Assembly: GCA_022841625.1 (NCBI GenBank)
Contig: JALHRD010000022.1
Coordinates: 1-64,000, forward strand
From: Xanthobacteraceae bacterium
GTDB lineage: Bacteria > Pseudomonadota > Alphaproteobacteria > Rhizobiales > Xanthobacteraceae
Direction: 5' to 3'
DNA: 64,000 bases
Part shown: piece after piece, positions 8,765-17,674 of the stretch
Numbering within the stretch: position 1 is the first letter of the stretch
Layout: each line of letters begins with the position of its first letter
Program-made: the position numbers and the translations under genes
Notes under the pieces: generated by a model
The model's database searches: none
What the model was told of the DNA's origin: nothing
The model's input: the letters and a program-made list of their open reading frames with translations, nothing else

Positions 8765-10297
8765 TCAGCTCTCGTGGCCCGCGCGTACCGTCTGCGCCAA
8801 TACGCCGGTTTTCTTGCGTTTGCGGATAAACGGCAGGAACAGCGACAGAACCACCAAGACCCACAGCACATTTGCCAGCGTCGAGGAGAACAGGATGGTC
8901 AGATCGCCCTGACCAAGCCGCATTGCGCGCAGGAAATATTGTTCGAACAGCGGCCCCATGATGACGCCGATCAGCATGGCGCTGACTTCATATTTGCCTT
9001 TGCGCGCCAGATAGCCGATCAGCCCGAAGAACAAAGCGAGGCCCATATCGAAAATATATTCGCGCTCGGAGAAGGCGGCGATGGTGACCAATGACAGGAT
9101 CAGCGGCACCAGGAATTTGGTCGGGACCCAGACCACCCGGCTCATGTAGCGGGCCATCGGCAGGATCAGCAGCGCCATGAAGATGTAGCAGACCAGCATC
9201 TGCATATAGACCGAGTAGACGAGATCGATGCGCTCGATGAACAGCCGCGGTCCGAGCACGACGCCATGATAGGTCAACACGAGCATCATGATGGCGCCGG
9301 TGGTGCCGCCAGGGATGCCGAGCGCGAACACCGGCACCAGCGTGCCGGAGGTGACGCCGTTATTGGCTGATTCCGGCGCGATCACGCCCGGCGGATGGCC
9401 GGTGCCATAGAGTTCCGGCGTTTTCGAAAGCATTTTCGAATAGTGATAGGCAAGGAAGGCGGCAATGGTCGCGCCGGCGCCTGGCAAGATGCCGATGATC
9501 AAACCGATCAGCGAGGTCCAGACCGTTTGCCACCAGTAACGGCCGTTGATCCATAGCCCTTCCAAAGTATCGACCCAGCGGGCGGCCTTGGCGGTTTTAA
9601 GGTCTTCGTTCCGCACGATGGTCTCGCTTTCGAGCATCACGAAGGCTTCGGAGATCGCAAACAGCCCAATCAGTGCCGGGATCAGCGGAACGCCGTCATA
9701 GAGTTCGAGGAAGCCGAAGGTCGCGCGCGGCGTGCCGAACACCGGGTCGACGCCAATCGCTCCGATCATCAGGCCGAAGAATCCGGCGATCAGTCCCTTG
9801 AGCAGGTCCTGCGCCGCGATCGCCGCGATCAAGGTGAGGCCGAACACCATCACCGCCACCATTTCGACGCTGCGGAAATAGAGGCCGAGTTTGGCGAGCG
9901 CGGGCAGCATCGCCATGGTGATGATGGTGGTGATGAGGCCGCCGAAGGCCGATGCCGCAAAGCAGCACACCAGCGCCTGCTGCGCCTGGCCCTTCTTGGT
10001 CATCGGGTAGCCGTCGAGTACGGTCGCGGCCGCGCCACCCTCGCCCGGCATGTTGAACAGGATGGCCGGAATGCCGCCGCCGAGCTGGGTCGTGCAGTAC
10101 AAGGAAATCATCAGGGCCATGCCGGCCTCGATGTTCATATAAAGCGTCAGCGGCAGCAGAATGATCAATGTGTTCTGCGCGCTGAATCCCGGCAGGATGC
10201 CGACGATGGTGCCCAGGATCATGCCGGGCAGGATAATCCACCACAGCGCAAGCGAGCGGCCAAACAGATCGAGCAGGACCGTGTAGGAGACATCCAC
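8765..10297 (-). CDS. tctA: TctA-family large permease subunit of a tripartite tricarboxylate transporter
   Basis: A 510-residue inner-membrane protein with many hydrophobic segments and TctA signatures: GTIVGILPGFSAQNTLIILL, QLGGGIPAILFNMPGEGGAA and TVLDGYPMTKKGQAQQAL. TctA forms the transport channel that moves solutes delivered by a Bug receptor, driven by ion gradients. GTG 10297 follows two bases after the tctB stop and has a G-rich ribosome site, so it is preferred; an ATG at 10336 would add 13 residues and overlap tctB. No receptor gene is adjacent on this strand; the nearest is at 3731-4765 beyond the TIR-STAND gene. Confidence 0.9.
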   Translation of the reverse strand: MDVSYTVLLDLFGRSLALWWIILPGMILGTIVGILPGFSAQNTLIILLPLTLYMNIEAGMALMISLYCTTQLGGGIPAILFNMPGEGGAAATVLDGYPMTKKGQAQQALVCCFAASAFGGLITTIITMAMLPALAKLGLYFRSVEMVAVMVFGLTLIAAIAAQDLLKGLIAGFFGLMIGAIGVDPVFGTPRATFGFLELYDGVPLIPALIGLFAISEAFVMLESETIVRNEDLKTAKAARWVDTLEGLWINGRYWWQTVWTSLIGLIIGILPGAGATIAAFLAYHYSKMLSKTPELYGTGHPPGVIAPESANNGVTSGTLVPVFALGIPGGTTGAIMMLVLTYHGVVLGPRLFIERIDLVYSVYMQMLVCYIFMALLILPMARYMSRVVWVPTKFLVPLILSLVTIAAFSEREYIFDMGLALFFGLIGYLARKGKYEVSAMLIGVIMGPLFEQYFLRAMRLGQGDLTILFSSTLANVLWVLVVLSLFLPFIRKRKKTGVLAQTVRAGHES

Positions 10298-10299
10298 GG

Positions 10300-10827
10300 T
10301 CAGCCCCCAATCCCGAAGGCCCAAGCGATCAGCCATTCGACCGGACCGTGCGGCAGCCGGCTGCTCACCAGATACATCAGCAAGACGTAGACGATCGCCG
10401 CGGTGATTGCGGACGTTGCCAAGAGCGCGCGGATGCTGGTCACGCCGAGCATTCGCATTGTCGCGATCAGGACCAGAAACAAGCCGAGGGTCGTGCCAGT
10501 CCAGGGCAGCGCGATGATGAAGGTCGTGATCAGTACGATCAGCACCAGGCGCTGGCGGTTAAACGGCGTGTTGGCGAACATGTCGCCACTCGAAAAACTG
10601 CCGCGGCCCTTGGCGATGCGGTAAGTCATCCGCGCCATATGGAACAGGCACATGGCGATCAGCGGAACGCCGACCACGACGCCGGCCGAGCGGGCTTCCC
10701 AGACCAGATCGGTGGTGGTCGCGAGGTAATAGCCGGCCAGTCCACAGCCGATCAGCGGAATGATGAAATCGGCGGCTAGCGGCTCGCGCGCTCCCGAGCG
10801 CTCGCTCCTGTCAATATCGTTAGTCAC
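10300..10827 (-). CDS. tctB: TctB-family small membrane subunit
   Basis: A 175-residue protein with four hydrophobic segments (ADFIIPLIGCGLAGYYLA, AGVVVGVPLIAMCLFHMA, LVLIVLITTFIIALPW and a C-terminal helix pair), the usual plan of the poorly conserved TctB subunit. It lies directly upstream of tctA with a 2-base gap, as in other tctBA operons. The start is GTG 10827, with GGGGGA about 7 bases upstream; the open frame runs back to 10986 but those residues are not membrane-like. A tRNA-Glu gene sits just upstream on the same strand. Confidence 0.8.
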   Translation of the reverse strand: MTNDIDRSERSGAREPLAADFIIPLIGCGLAGYYLATTTDLVWEARSAGVVVGVPLIAMCLFHMARMTYRIAKGRGSFSSGDMFANTPFNRQRLVLIVLITTFIIALPWTGTTLGLFLVLIATMRMLGVTSIRALLATSAITAAIVYVLLMYLVSSRLPHGPVEWLIAWAFGIGG

Positions 10828-10990
10828 GCCATTCCCCCGCCAGCCGTAGATTGGCTGTCCGTTCATTGATCCAAACGCCGCCCCTGGTGGGCTAATCTCG
10901 ATCAAGTTGGGCGCATTTGGCCACAGATTGGGCGGCTCTGTCTCGCCCAGTCTGCCGATCATCGGGGAAATTCGAAGTTTTGGCAAAAAA

Positions 10991-11066
10991 TGGTGCGCCC
11001 TACGGGAATCGAACCCGTGTTTCCGCCGTGAAAGGGCGGCGTCCTAGACCGCTAGACGAAGGGCGC
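10991..11066 (-). tRNA. tRNA-Glu (anticodon TTC)
   Basis: Minus-strand cloverleaf of 76 bases beginning GCGCCCTTCGTCTAGCGG. The anticodon loop CTTTCAC gives TTC, the T-arm contains GGTTCGATTCC, the acceptor GCGCCC/GGGCGC pairs and CCA is encoded at 10991-10993. Confidence 0.97.
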
Positions 11067-11144
11067 TAAAGGCGCCGCGACATATAAAGAGCTTTGCGCG
11101 GACGGGCAACCGCTCGAATTGCCCTGCCGTAGGGCGACTTATGG

Positions 11145-11600
11145 CTACCAATGCCCGGTATTGGGCATCGATTGCCAGGGCTCGCGCGGCGGCAGGGCGG
11201 CGCCCTTTTGCAAGAGTTCGATGGAATGGCGGTCCGGGGACCGCACGAACGCCATGGTGCCGTCCCGGGGCGGGCGGTTGATCGTGATGCCAGCCTTCAT
11301 CAGCCGTTCGCATGTTGCGTAAATATCGTCCACTTCATAGGCGAGGTGGCCGAAATAGCGGGCCTCGCCATAGTCCTCGCCGTCCCAATTGTAGGTGAGC
11401 TCGACCTGCGGCGCGTCGCGGCCCTTTCGCCTGGCCTCGCCGAGCAGGCTCTCGTCATCGGCTGCGGTCAGAAACACGAGCGTAAAGCGGTTCTTTTCAT
11501 CGACGCGTCGCCGGGTCTCCTTGAGACCGAGCGCATCGCAAAAAAATCCAAGCGCGCGGTCGAGATCGCGCACGCGCAACATGGTGTGCAGATATCGCAT
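11145..11600 (-). CDS. VOC-family glyoxalase (lactoylglutathione lyase type)
   Basis: A 151-residue single-chain VOC protein. Metal ligands typical of glyoxalase I can be placed: His in [10 protein letters not shown] (residue 5), Glu in QVELTYNW, His in YFGHLAYEV and Glu in SIELLQ. This enzyme converts the hemithioacetal of methylglyoxal and glutathione to S-lactoylglutathione in the cytoplasm. The length is slightly above the 130-145 usual for bacterial GloA, owing to a short C-terminal tail. It stands alone between a tRNA gene and a divergent sirtuin gene. Confidence 0.85.
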   Translation of the reverse strand: MRYLHTMLRVRDLDRALGFFCDALGLKETRRRVDEKNRFTLVFLTAADDESLLGEARRKGRDAPQVELTYNWDGEDYGEARYFGHLAYEVDDIYATCERLMKAGITINRPPRDGTMAFVRSPDRHSIELLQKGAALPPREPWQSMPNTGHW

Positions 11601-11721
11601 GGCAAATCCTCGTAGGGCATACGCGATAGGACGGAGAACGGCTTAAACTTACATCACAACAGGTAGACGGCGGCGGGGAAAATCATTCAATATTCGGGGC
11701 CGGCGGCACTCGGAGCGTGGA

Positions 11722-12486
11722 ATGATTGCGGCAAGTCTTCAAGACGGCACGGCGGGATTGCTCGCGCTGATCGACAAAGCTGAGTCGGTGGTGCCGTTCA
11801 CTGGCGCCGGCATTTCAACAGAGTGCGGCATCCCCGATTTCCGTTCGCCCGGCGGCATCTGGACCAAGATGCGGCCAATCCCATTCGATGAATTCCTCGC
11901 CAGTCAAGAGATGCGTGATGAGGCGTGGCGACGCCGCTTTGCCATGGAACACCATTTCGGTAACGCCAAGCCGGGACGCGGGCACCGCGCACTGGCAAGT
12001 CTCTATCGAAATGGCAAAGTTCCGGGGGTCGTCACGCAAAACATTGACAACTTGCATCAAGCTTCTGGGATTTCAGCAGAAGATGTCGTGGAGCTGCACG
12101 GCAATAGCACTTATGCATCGTGCCTGGACTGCGCAGCGCGGTATGAATTGAGCTGGGTCAGGCAACAATTCGCCGCTGCTGGTGGGCGAGCGCCCGACTG
12201 TCCGACCTGCGGTGGACATATCAAGACCGCGACAGTGTCATTCGGGCAGGCGATGCCGGAGCCCGCGATGCGTCGCGCCGAAGAGCTCACCCGCGCTTGC
12301 GATCTGTTTCTGGCCGTCGGCTCGTCCCTGGTGGTGTGGCCGGCCGCGGGGTTCCCGCTGGTGGCCAAAAAAAATGGCGCGCGTCTGGTGATCGTCAATC
12401 GTGAACCGACCGAATTCGATCAGATCGCCGATCTTGTCATACACGAGGACATCGGGACGGTGCTTGCCCCGCTGATTTCCCATTGA
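11722..12486 (+). CDS. Sir2-family NAD-dependent protein deacylase
   Basis: A 254-residue sirtuin. Visible motifs in order: NAD loop GAGIS (28-32), GIPDFRSPGGIW, TQNIDNLH (from 105), the catalytic His in ELHGN (126), and a zinc site C134/C137 and C160/C163 (CLDC and CPTC). It removes acyl groups from lysine using NAD and acts in the cytoplasm. The fold and length match stand-alone CobB-like enzymes, not defence-type SIR2 domains. It is not adjacent to any defence gene, so a link with the TIR-STAND gene 3 kb away is not suggested. Confidence 0.92.
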   Translation: MIAASLQDGTAGLLALIDKAESVVPFTGAGISTECGIPDFRSPGGIWTKMRPIPFDEFLASQEMRDEAWRRRFAMEHHFGNAKPGRGHRALASLYRNGKVPGVVTQNIDNLHQASGISAEDVVELHGNSTYASCLDCAARYELSWVRQQFAAAGGRAPDCPTCGGHIKTATVSFGQAMPEPAMRRAEELTRACDLFLAVGSSLVVWPAAGFPLVAKKNGARLVIVNREPTEFDQIADLVIHEDIGTVLAPLISH

Positions 12487-12836
12487 GCGCGCATGTGCCG
12501 CCGATTTGAATTCCCAGGTCCTCGCCGTACCTGCCGTGAGGCCACTTAAATCGAAAAGCGGCACTAGAATCATAGAGTTGGAGTACGGTTTGGTTTTCGA
12601 AATGCCTGTTGGGGTTCGCCCCCAGGGTCGCACGAGATGTGGAAGCGGGCACGAGGTGCGTTGTATGTCTGCAACTATCCAAAAAGAAGTGCACAGACGC
12701 CCAAGTGATCCACTGGACATTTTGGCCCGGGCCTAGCCAGCCCGTTGTTGGGTGCTATCCTCATTGTGGGATCACTCTTCGGATTCGGCGAAACGCCCGA
12801 AAAGAGGCGATAAAACAGGTGGCAGCGTGCGGCGTC
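12487..12836 (+). other. 350-base gap before the cold-shock gene
   Basis: No convincing gene is seen. An open frame from 12609 continues into the cold-shock protein but its first 76 codons encode cysteine-rich sequence without resemblance to the family. A long untranslated leader, as in some cspA-type genes, is possible; I found no clear promoter. Confidence 0.4.
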
Positions 12837-13442
12837 ATGGCGTCGGACGATTTTGAATCAAAGGGGGCCGGCAGCGGTGTTGGGCCCAACCGTGAAGCGC
12901 TGGGCGAGCTCGCTGACGAGGCGACGAGCGTCATAGAGCTTAGCGGGGTCATTAAGTGGTTCGATGTGTCCAAGGGTTTTGGATTCATTGTTCCCGACAA
13001 TGGTCTGCCGGATGTGCTCTTACACGTAACCTGCCTGCGCCGCGATGGCTATCAGGCAGCGTACGAGGGCGCACGCGTGGTCTGTGAGGTGCTGCAACGG
13101 CCGCGTGGCCTGCAGGCATTCCGCATTCTTTCAATGGATGACTCCACGGCGGTGCATCCGGCGCAGTTGCCGCCACCGCGGACGCATGTGACGGTCACGC
13201 CGACCAGCGGCCTCGAGCGGGTGCAGGTCAAGTGGTTCAATCGCTTGCGCGGGTTTGGTTTCGTGACACGTGGCGATGGCTCGCCGGATATCTTCGTGCA
13301 CATGGAAACGCTGCGGCGCTACGGGATCACTGAACTGCGTCCTGGTCAATTTGTGCTTGTCCGCTTTGGGCCTGGCCCAAAAGGCTTGATGGCGGCGGAA
13401 GTGCGGCCGGAAGGCGTGTCGAGCGGGCCGTCGTCCCACTAA
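12837..13442 (+). CDS. Two-domain cold-shock (CSD) protein
   Basis: A 201-residue protein with two cold-shock OB folds. The first (about 38-104) has [20 protein letters not shown]; the second (about 126-190) has [20 protein letters not shown] and [18 protein letters not shown] and RGFGFV correspond to RNP1, and VLLHV and IFVHM to RNP2, so both domains should bind single-stranded RNA or DNA. Double-CSD proteins of this length are typical of Rhizobiales, where they act as RNA chaperones. ATG 12837 is chosen because the N-terminal linker then has the usual length of about 35 residues. Confidence 0.93.
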   Translation: MASDDFESKGAGSGVGPNREALGELADEATSVIELSGVIKWFDVSKGFGFIVPDNGLPDVLLHVTCLRRDGYQAAYEGARVVCEVLQRPRGLQAFRILSMDDSTAVHPAQLPPPRTHVTVTPTSGLERVQVKWFNRLRGFGFVTRGDGSPDIFVHMETLRRYGITELRPGQFVLVRFGPGPKGLMAAEVRPEGVSSGPSSH

Positions 13443-13459
13443 TTCCCCCGAAATGGCGT

Positions 13460-13495
13460 GGCGGCGGCGGTTATCGAGGGCTGCCGCCCCTTTTA
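13460..13495 (+). terminator. Rho-independent terminator after the cold-shock gene
   Basis: Stem GGCGGCGGC (13460-13468) with GCTGCCGCC (13480-13488), one G-U pair, an 11-base loop, then TTTT at 13491-13494. It begins 17 bases after the stop codon. Confidence 0.75.
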
Positions 13496-13573
13496 TCGGC
13501 TATATTTGGCGGCCGCCGAAGGCTGACTTGCTGGGCGATTCCGAACCGTGTATCGAGTGCCGGCGCGGCATCC

Positions 13574-13650
13574 CGGGGTATAGCGCAGTCTGGTAGCGCG
13601 TCTGGTTTGGGACCAGAAGGTCGCAGGTTCGAATCCTGCTGCCCCGACCA
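13574..13650 (+). tRNA. tRNA-Pro (anticodon TGG)
   Basis: Cloverleaf of 77 bases starting CGGGGTATAGCGCAGTCTGG. The anticodon stem TCTGG/CCAGA encloses TTTGGGA, giving TGG; the T-arm has GGTTCGAATCC and CCA is encoded at 13648-13650. Confidence 0.97.
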
Positions 13651-13663
13651 GGCCGCATCGCGG

Positions 13664-13693
13664 AACTCAGTGTGCATGAACTCAGTGTGCATG
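13664..13693. repeat. Perfect tandem duplication of 15 bp
   Basis: AACTCAGTGTGCATG occurs at 13664-13678 and again at 13679-13693, directly after tRNA-Pro and before the complex I subunit gene. It lies outside the coding frame chosen for that gene. Confidence 0.9.
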
Positions 13694-13707
13694 GCGGAAG
13701 ACTGAAT

Positions 13708-14013
13708 ATGACCGCGCGGATTTACCGACCGACCAAGACGGCGATGCAGTCTGGCACCGCCAAAACCCGGCAATGGGTGCTCGACTATGAACCCGAGCAG
13801 CCGCGCGAGATCGATCCACTAATGGGTTGGTCCTCGTCCGGGGACATGCGCCAGCAGGTGCGATTGCGGTTCGACAGCGCCGCCGAAGCGATCGCCTATG
13901 CCGAGCGGCAAGGCATTCCCTATCAGTTGGTTGACGCGAAGATTCCAGCGCGGCGCGTGATGGCCTATTCCGACAATTTCGCCTTCAAACGTCGCGGCGC
14001 CTGGACTCACTGA
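13708..14013 (+). CDS. NDUFS4-like NADH dehydrogenase accessory subunit (ETC complex I conserved region)
   Basis: A 101-residue protein of the PF04800 family: MTARIYRPTKTAMQSG, WVLDYEPEQPREIDPLMGW, FDSAAEAIAYAERQGIPYQ and the end DNFAFKRRGAWTH. This is the alphaproteobacterial homologue of mitochondrial NDUFS4, a peripheral-arm subunit of complex I. As usual it is encoded away from the nuo operon, here just after tRNA-Pro. ATG 13708 is preferred; upstream codons back to 13672 run through the 15-bp tandem repeat. Confidence 0.92.
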   Translation: MTARIYRPTKTAMQSGTAKTRQWVLDYEPEQPREIDPLMGWSSSGDMRQQVRLRFDSAAEAIAYAERQGIPYQLVDAKIPARRVMAYSDNFAFKRRGAWTH

Positions 14014-14063
14014 CGCATGTCCAGACGATCGGCCTTTGGCCTACCGGCTCTTGAACCTTTCAA

Positions 14064-14840
14064 CTATCCGAAGCCTGAGCGCGCTGGCTTGCCAAGACGC
14101 GCATAGACGTCGCCCGAATTGGCTTCGGCCGGCAGTGCCGCAAGCCATGCGGAAATTTCTTGGGCATCCAGCCATTCTGCGTGCGTGAGCGCTTGGCTCT
14201 CGCCAAGCGCGGCGTTGAAGTGCCGAAACCCGAGCGCGGCGCACCGCACGACGCAGGCCGCCGCTAATTCGCGCTGGATGGTGGTGAATTCAAATGACAA
14301 AGCGGGAACGGGCTGCGTCAAGCCGGCCAAGGCCTCAACCTCGAACCCTTCGACATCGAGCTTGATAAAGCTTGGCACGCCATGCCGCTCGATCATCGCA
14401 TCGAGCGTGGTGACCGGAACGCGAACGGTCTTGGTCCACCGTTGCCCCTCCCAGCCAGGCGCTCCCTCGGCAGCCTTAATGAAGGCGTCGGAGGCGCTCG
14501 ATACGGTCGGATTGGCCAGATTGACCTTGAGGTCGATCGATCCGGCATTGCGTCCGACCGCGACCGCTTCGATCGCCACAGTGCTATCGCGGCCATAGAG
14601 AATGCGGAGGATCCGCGCCAGCGCCGGTTGCGGTTCGACCGCCACCACGCGCGCGCCGAGTCTTCGGAAGGAGGCAATGCGGTCGCCAACATGAGCGCCA
14701 ATGTCGAACACGATATCGCCCGGACGAACAAAGCGGCGGTAAAGGTCGTCCATGGCTTGGCGGTGGCCGCGGCGACCGTAATAGATGTACAGCGAACGAA
14801 TAACGCCTCGGATCGTCTGGTATGTCTCAAGCAGGCTCAC
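14064..14840 (-). CDS. FkbM-family SAM-dependent methyltransferase
   Basis: A 258-residue protein. The SAM motif is FDIGAHVGDRIASF (about 45-58) followed by VVAVEPQPALARIL; the FkbM signature VTTLDAMIERHGVPSFIKLDVEGFE is also clear. The family O-methylates sugars and other small molecules. It starts at GTG 14840, overlapping the stop of the upstream glucosyltransferase by four bases (GTGA), so the two are translationally coupled and it probably modifies the glucan or a related glycan. The open frame extends 726 bases further upstream but there it is antisense-like, in another frame within mdoH. Confidence 0.85.
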   Translation of the reverse strand: MSLLETYQTIRGVIRSLYIYYGRRGHRQAMDDLYRRFVRPGDIVFDIGAHVGDRIASFRRLGARVVAVEPQPALARILRILYGRDSTVAIEAVAVGRNAGSIDLKVNLANPTVSSASDAFIKAAEGAPGWEGQRWTKTVRVPVTTLDAMIERHGVPSFIKLDVEGFEVEALAGLTQPVPALSFEFTTIQRELAAACVVRCAALGFRHFNAALGESQALTHAEWLDAQEISAWLAALPAEANSGDVYARLGKPARSGFG

Positions 14841-16627
14841 GCGGGCCGTCCGTTGGCCAATTCGATCGCCGGCAGGGCAAGCGCCGCCATTTCCCGCGGC
14901 GGAGCGGTTTCCTCGGGCAGTCGCCCAAGTCCGATCCGCACCAAGGCATGCCCAAGCGCGGGCGAGGCGCTCAAGACCGCGAACGGGATCGACAATAGCG
15001 GCCCACCGGCAATCAGGAAGAAGTAGGGGATCGCAGCCGGTACGGTCAGGGCCAACAGGCCAAGCGGAACCGCGCCGAACAATGTGTGCAACCAAAATTG
15101 CCGCGCTGCCAACGACCATGGCACTTGATGGTCGTCGCGGGCCTGCGCGCCCCAGCCCACCGGTCGCCCCGACAGGAGCCGTGCGAAATAAAATGTGTGC
15201 GCGAGCCACATGAGTGAATTTAGCAACTGGGAGACGATCACTTCGGTCACGACGCCGGCGGTGAAGCGAATTCCGCCGCCGAAGCGAGACCTCAGTTCCG
15301 GCCGCAGGAGGATGTCGATGACGGTCGCGACTTTGGGCGCGTACCACATCAGCAGCACCAGAGCCAACACCAGATGTCCGAGGTCCGCATGGATGACGGC
15401 TTGCCCGGATCCTGCCGCGGCGACGACGGCCGAGCCCAGCAGCAGCAACCCGATCCAGCCCGGCGAACCTAAGAACATCAGAAGGGCGAATGTCAGTTGG
15501 TAGCGGCTGATCGCCTTGATTCCGGGCATTGTCAATAAATGCCAATACTGCATATTGCCTTGGCACCAGCGCGAGTCCCGGCGGACAAACTCGATCAGTG
15601 TCGGCGGGTTTTGCTCAAAACTTTCGCCTTCCTCCGCCAGCACGCGCACCTCATAGCCGGCGCGCCGCATCAGCACCGCTTCGACCTGGTCATGGCTGAG
15701 GACATGGCCACCAATCAGCGCACCTTCTCCGAGAACCGGCAGGTCGCAGTGCTTCATGAACGGTGCGATCCGCAGGATGGCGTTATGCCCCCAATACGGT
15801 CCGCAGTCGCCCTGCCACCAGGCGCTGCCGGTGGTGAAGGAGCGCATGCCGAGTCGCATGCCGAACTGGAAGATGCGTGCAAATGCGCTGGTCGACGGCA
15901 TGCCGATGACCAGACTTTGCAAGATTCCAAGCTGCGGGCTGATCTGCATGATGCGGACAAGGCGCAGCACTGAATCGGCGGTCATCAGGCTGTCGGCGTC
16001 GAGCACCAGGGCATAGTCGTGCAAGTGACCCCAGCGCTCGCAGAAGTCGCGGATATTGCCGGCTTTGAACCCAGTATTGATTTCGCGGCGACGGTAAGAA
16101 ATCGTCATCCGCCCATGCCAGGCGCGCGCCAATTCTGAAAAACGCCTGGTCTCGATCGCGGCGTGCGCGAGGTCGGCGGTATCGCTCAGCACGTAGACAT
16201 GAAACTGCGGCCCGACGCCACGCGCCACCAGCCCCTCGATCATCGGCGCGATGTGGCGGATGACGCGTTCTGGCGGTTCGTTTCGGATGCAAACAAGAAT
16301 TGCGGTCGAAGACACAATCGGTTCGTGGCCATGGACGCGCCCGGCTGCCGGCGTTACCGCCGCTGCCGGGTCCGGCGAAAAGCGCATAATGACCAAGCCG
16401 ATGGTGGCGTTCCAGAAGCCGATGACCAGCCAGGGCAGCGTGATCGTGAACAGCGCAACCAATAACAGGTCGATCGGACTGAAGCCGCCGGCGGACAACG
16501 CGCTGGCCATAAGCCCAATCATTGCCATTATCGTTAATCCGACCAACGTAAAGAAAACGATGCGTCGGGCGGTTGGCGGTGCGTCGGATACCAATTCAGG
16601 AGTATGGCGTTCCAGCATGGCTTTCAT
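14837..16627 (-). CDS. mdoH: MdoH/OpgH-like glucan glucosyltransferase
   Basis: About 596 residues, a membrane GT2 enzyme. Two N-terminal membrane segments (FFTLVGLTIMAMIGLMASAL; LLLVALFTITLPWLVIGF) precede the cytoplasmic catalytic domain with VLDADSLM (metal-binding DxD), VLSHDQVEAVLM and RRDSRWCQGNMQYWHLL (the QxxRW-type motif as RDSRW). At least five C-terminal membrane segments follow. OpgH makes the beta-1,2-linked glucose backbone of osmoregulated periplasmic glucans. It is shorter than E. coli OpgH (about 850), as in other alphaproteobacteria. The usual partner opgG is not adjacent; instead an FkbM methyltransferase overlaps. Start uncertain among ATG 16627, ATG 16618 and TTG 16684. 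Confidence 0.88.
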   Translation of the reverse strand: MKAMLERHTPELVSDAPPTARRIVFFTLVGLTIMAMIGLMASALSAGGFSPIDLLLVALFTITLPWLVIGFWNATIGLVIMRFSPDPAAAVTPAAGRVHGHEPIVSSTAILVCIRNEPPERVIRHIAPMIEGLVARGVGPQFHVYVLSDTADLAHAAIETRRFSELARAWHGRMTISYRRREINTGFKAGNIRDFCERWGHLHDYALVLDADSLMTADSVLRLVRIMQISPQLGILQSLVIGMPSTSAFARIFQFGMRLGMRSFTTGSAWWQGDCGPYWGHNAILRIAPFMKHCDLPVLGEGALIGGHVLSHDQVEAVLMRRAGYEVRVLAEEGESFEQNPPTLIEFVRRDSRWCQGNMQYWHLLTMPGIKAISRYQLTFALLMFLGSPGWIGLLLLGSAVVAAAGSGQAVIHADLGHLVLALVLLMWYAPKVATVIDILLRPELRSRFGGGIRFTAGVVTEVIVSQLLNSLMWLAHTFYFARLLSGRPVGWGAQARDDHQVPWSLAARQFWLHTLFGAVPLGLLALTVPAAIPYFFLIAGGPLLSIPFAVLSASPALGHALVRIGLGRLPEETAPPREMAALALPAIELANGRPA

Positions 16628-16689
16628 TTCCAGGATATATCGATATAGCTCAATTTCTATTAAGTGGGCATGGCGTTTGAGCAAGGGAT

Positions 16690-17652
16690 ATGGCGTCGAA
16701 AGCTCTCTGGTATGTCGCGCGGCATCGCGCAGAATTGCGCGACGAAGTGGTCGCTACGCCACGCGGTGACGAACTGCTTGTTCGCGCGCAGTTTGGCGCC
16801 CTCAGTCGTGGTACGGAGCGGCTCGTCTTCGAGGGGCGGGTGCCGGGCAGTGAGTTTGAGCGGATGCGCGCGCCGTTCATGGCGGGAGAGTTTCCATACC
16901 CGGTCAAATACGGCTATTCAGTCGTCGGCACGGTAGCGGACGGCGCCGACCGTGGCCGTAACGTGTTCGTACTGTATCCACACCAAAGTGAGTTTGTTGT
17001 GCCGGCGACCGCCGCCGTCGCGGTTCCCGACCGGGTGCCGGCCCAGCGCGCGGTGCTCGCCGCCAATATGGAAACGGCGCTCAACGCGGTCTGGGACGGT
17101 GCGCCCGGTCCGGCGGATCGGATTGCCATTGTCGGGGGCGGCGTTGTCGGGCTGCTTGTCGCACGGTTGTGCGCGCGGATGCCTGGTGCAAATGTGACTG
17201 TGGTCGATATCGCGCCGCAGCGGGCGGAACTCGCGCGGGCTTTGGGCGCGGGATTTGCGCTGCCGGCTGACGCACCGATCGATTGTGACGTCGTCTTTCA
17301 TACGAGCGCCAGCGGCGGCGGTCTCGCAACTTCACTCGGCATTGCCGGCGAGGAAGCGACCGTTGTCGAACTGAGTTGGTATGGCAGTGGCGAGATTACG
17401 GCGCCGCTCGGCCAGGCGTTTCATAGTCGCCGCCTCAGACTTGTCTCCAGCCAGGTGGGCAAGGTGGCCGCGTCGCGTCGGCCGCGCTGGTCGTATCAGC
17501 AGCGGATGGCGGCCGCGCTCGCGCTGCTCGACGATCCGGCGCTCGATGCCCTATTGGCACCGCCGATTGAATTTGCAGACTTGCCGGCGCGCGTGCCGGC
17601 GCTGCTCGCGGCTGATGGCGACGCGCGCTGTCCAGTGATCCGTTATTCTTAA
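16690..17652 (+). CDS. MDR-superfamily zinc-type alcohol dehydrogenase-like protein
   Basis: A 320-residue medium-chain dehydrogenase. The N-terminal GroES-like part has GALSRGTERLVFEGRVPG and PVKYGYSVVGTV; the nucleotide fold has IAIVGGGVVGLLVARLCAR and VVDIAPQRAELARALGA. The cysteine ligands of classical zinc alcohol dehydrogenases are not apparent, and an SRGTE motif stands at the usual first-ligand region, as in sugar-modifying relatives. It is the first of four tightly packed genes (to 19928) that include a pterin-synthase-like protein, a glycosyltransferase and a methyltransferase, so a role in modifying a small glycosylated product is inferred. Confidence 0.8.
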   Translation: MASKALWYVARHRAELRDEVVATPRGDELLVRAQFGALSRGTERLVFEGRVPGSEFERMRAPFMAGEFPYPVKYGYSVVGTVADGADRGRNVFVLYPHQSEFVVPATAAVAVPDRVPAQRAVLAANMETALNAVWDGAPGPADRIAIVGGGVVGLLVARLCARMPGANVTVVDIAPQRAELARALGAGFALPADAPIDCDVVFHTSASGGGLATSLGIAGEEATVVELSWYGSGEITAPLGQAFHSRRLRLVSSQVGKVAASRRPRWSYQQRMAAALALLDDPALDALLAPPIEFADLPARVPALLAADGDARCPVIRYS

Positions 17653-17674
17653 GCTCGGCGAATGGAGGTGCTCC

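Noticed and set aside
12609-12836. 76-residue N-terminal extension of the cold-shock protein
   Set aside because: No likeness to the family and cysteine-rich; ATG 12837 gives the usual linker length.
10991-13650. Integration site or island at the tRNA genes
   Set aside because: No integrase and no duplicated tRNA 3' end was seen; the 15-bp tandem repeat is not part of the tRNA.
14841-15566. Upstream extension of the FkbM methyltransferase frame
   Set aside because: The sequence overlaps mdoH in another frame, is Arg/Pro-rich and unlike the family; GTG 14840 with GTGA overlap explains the start.
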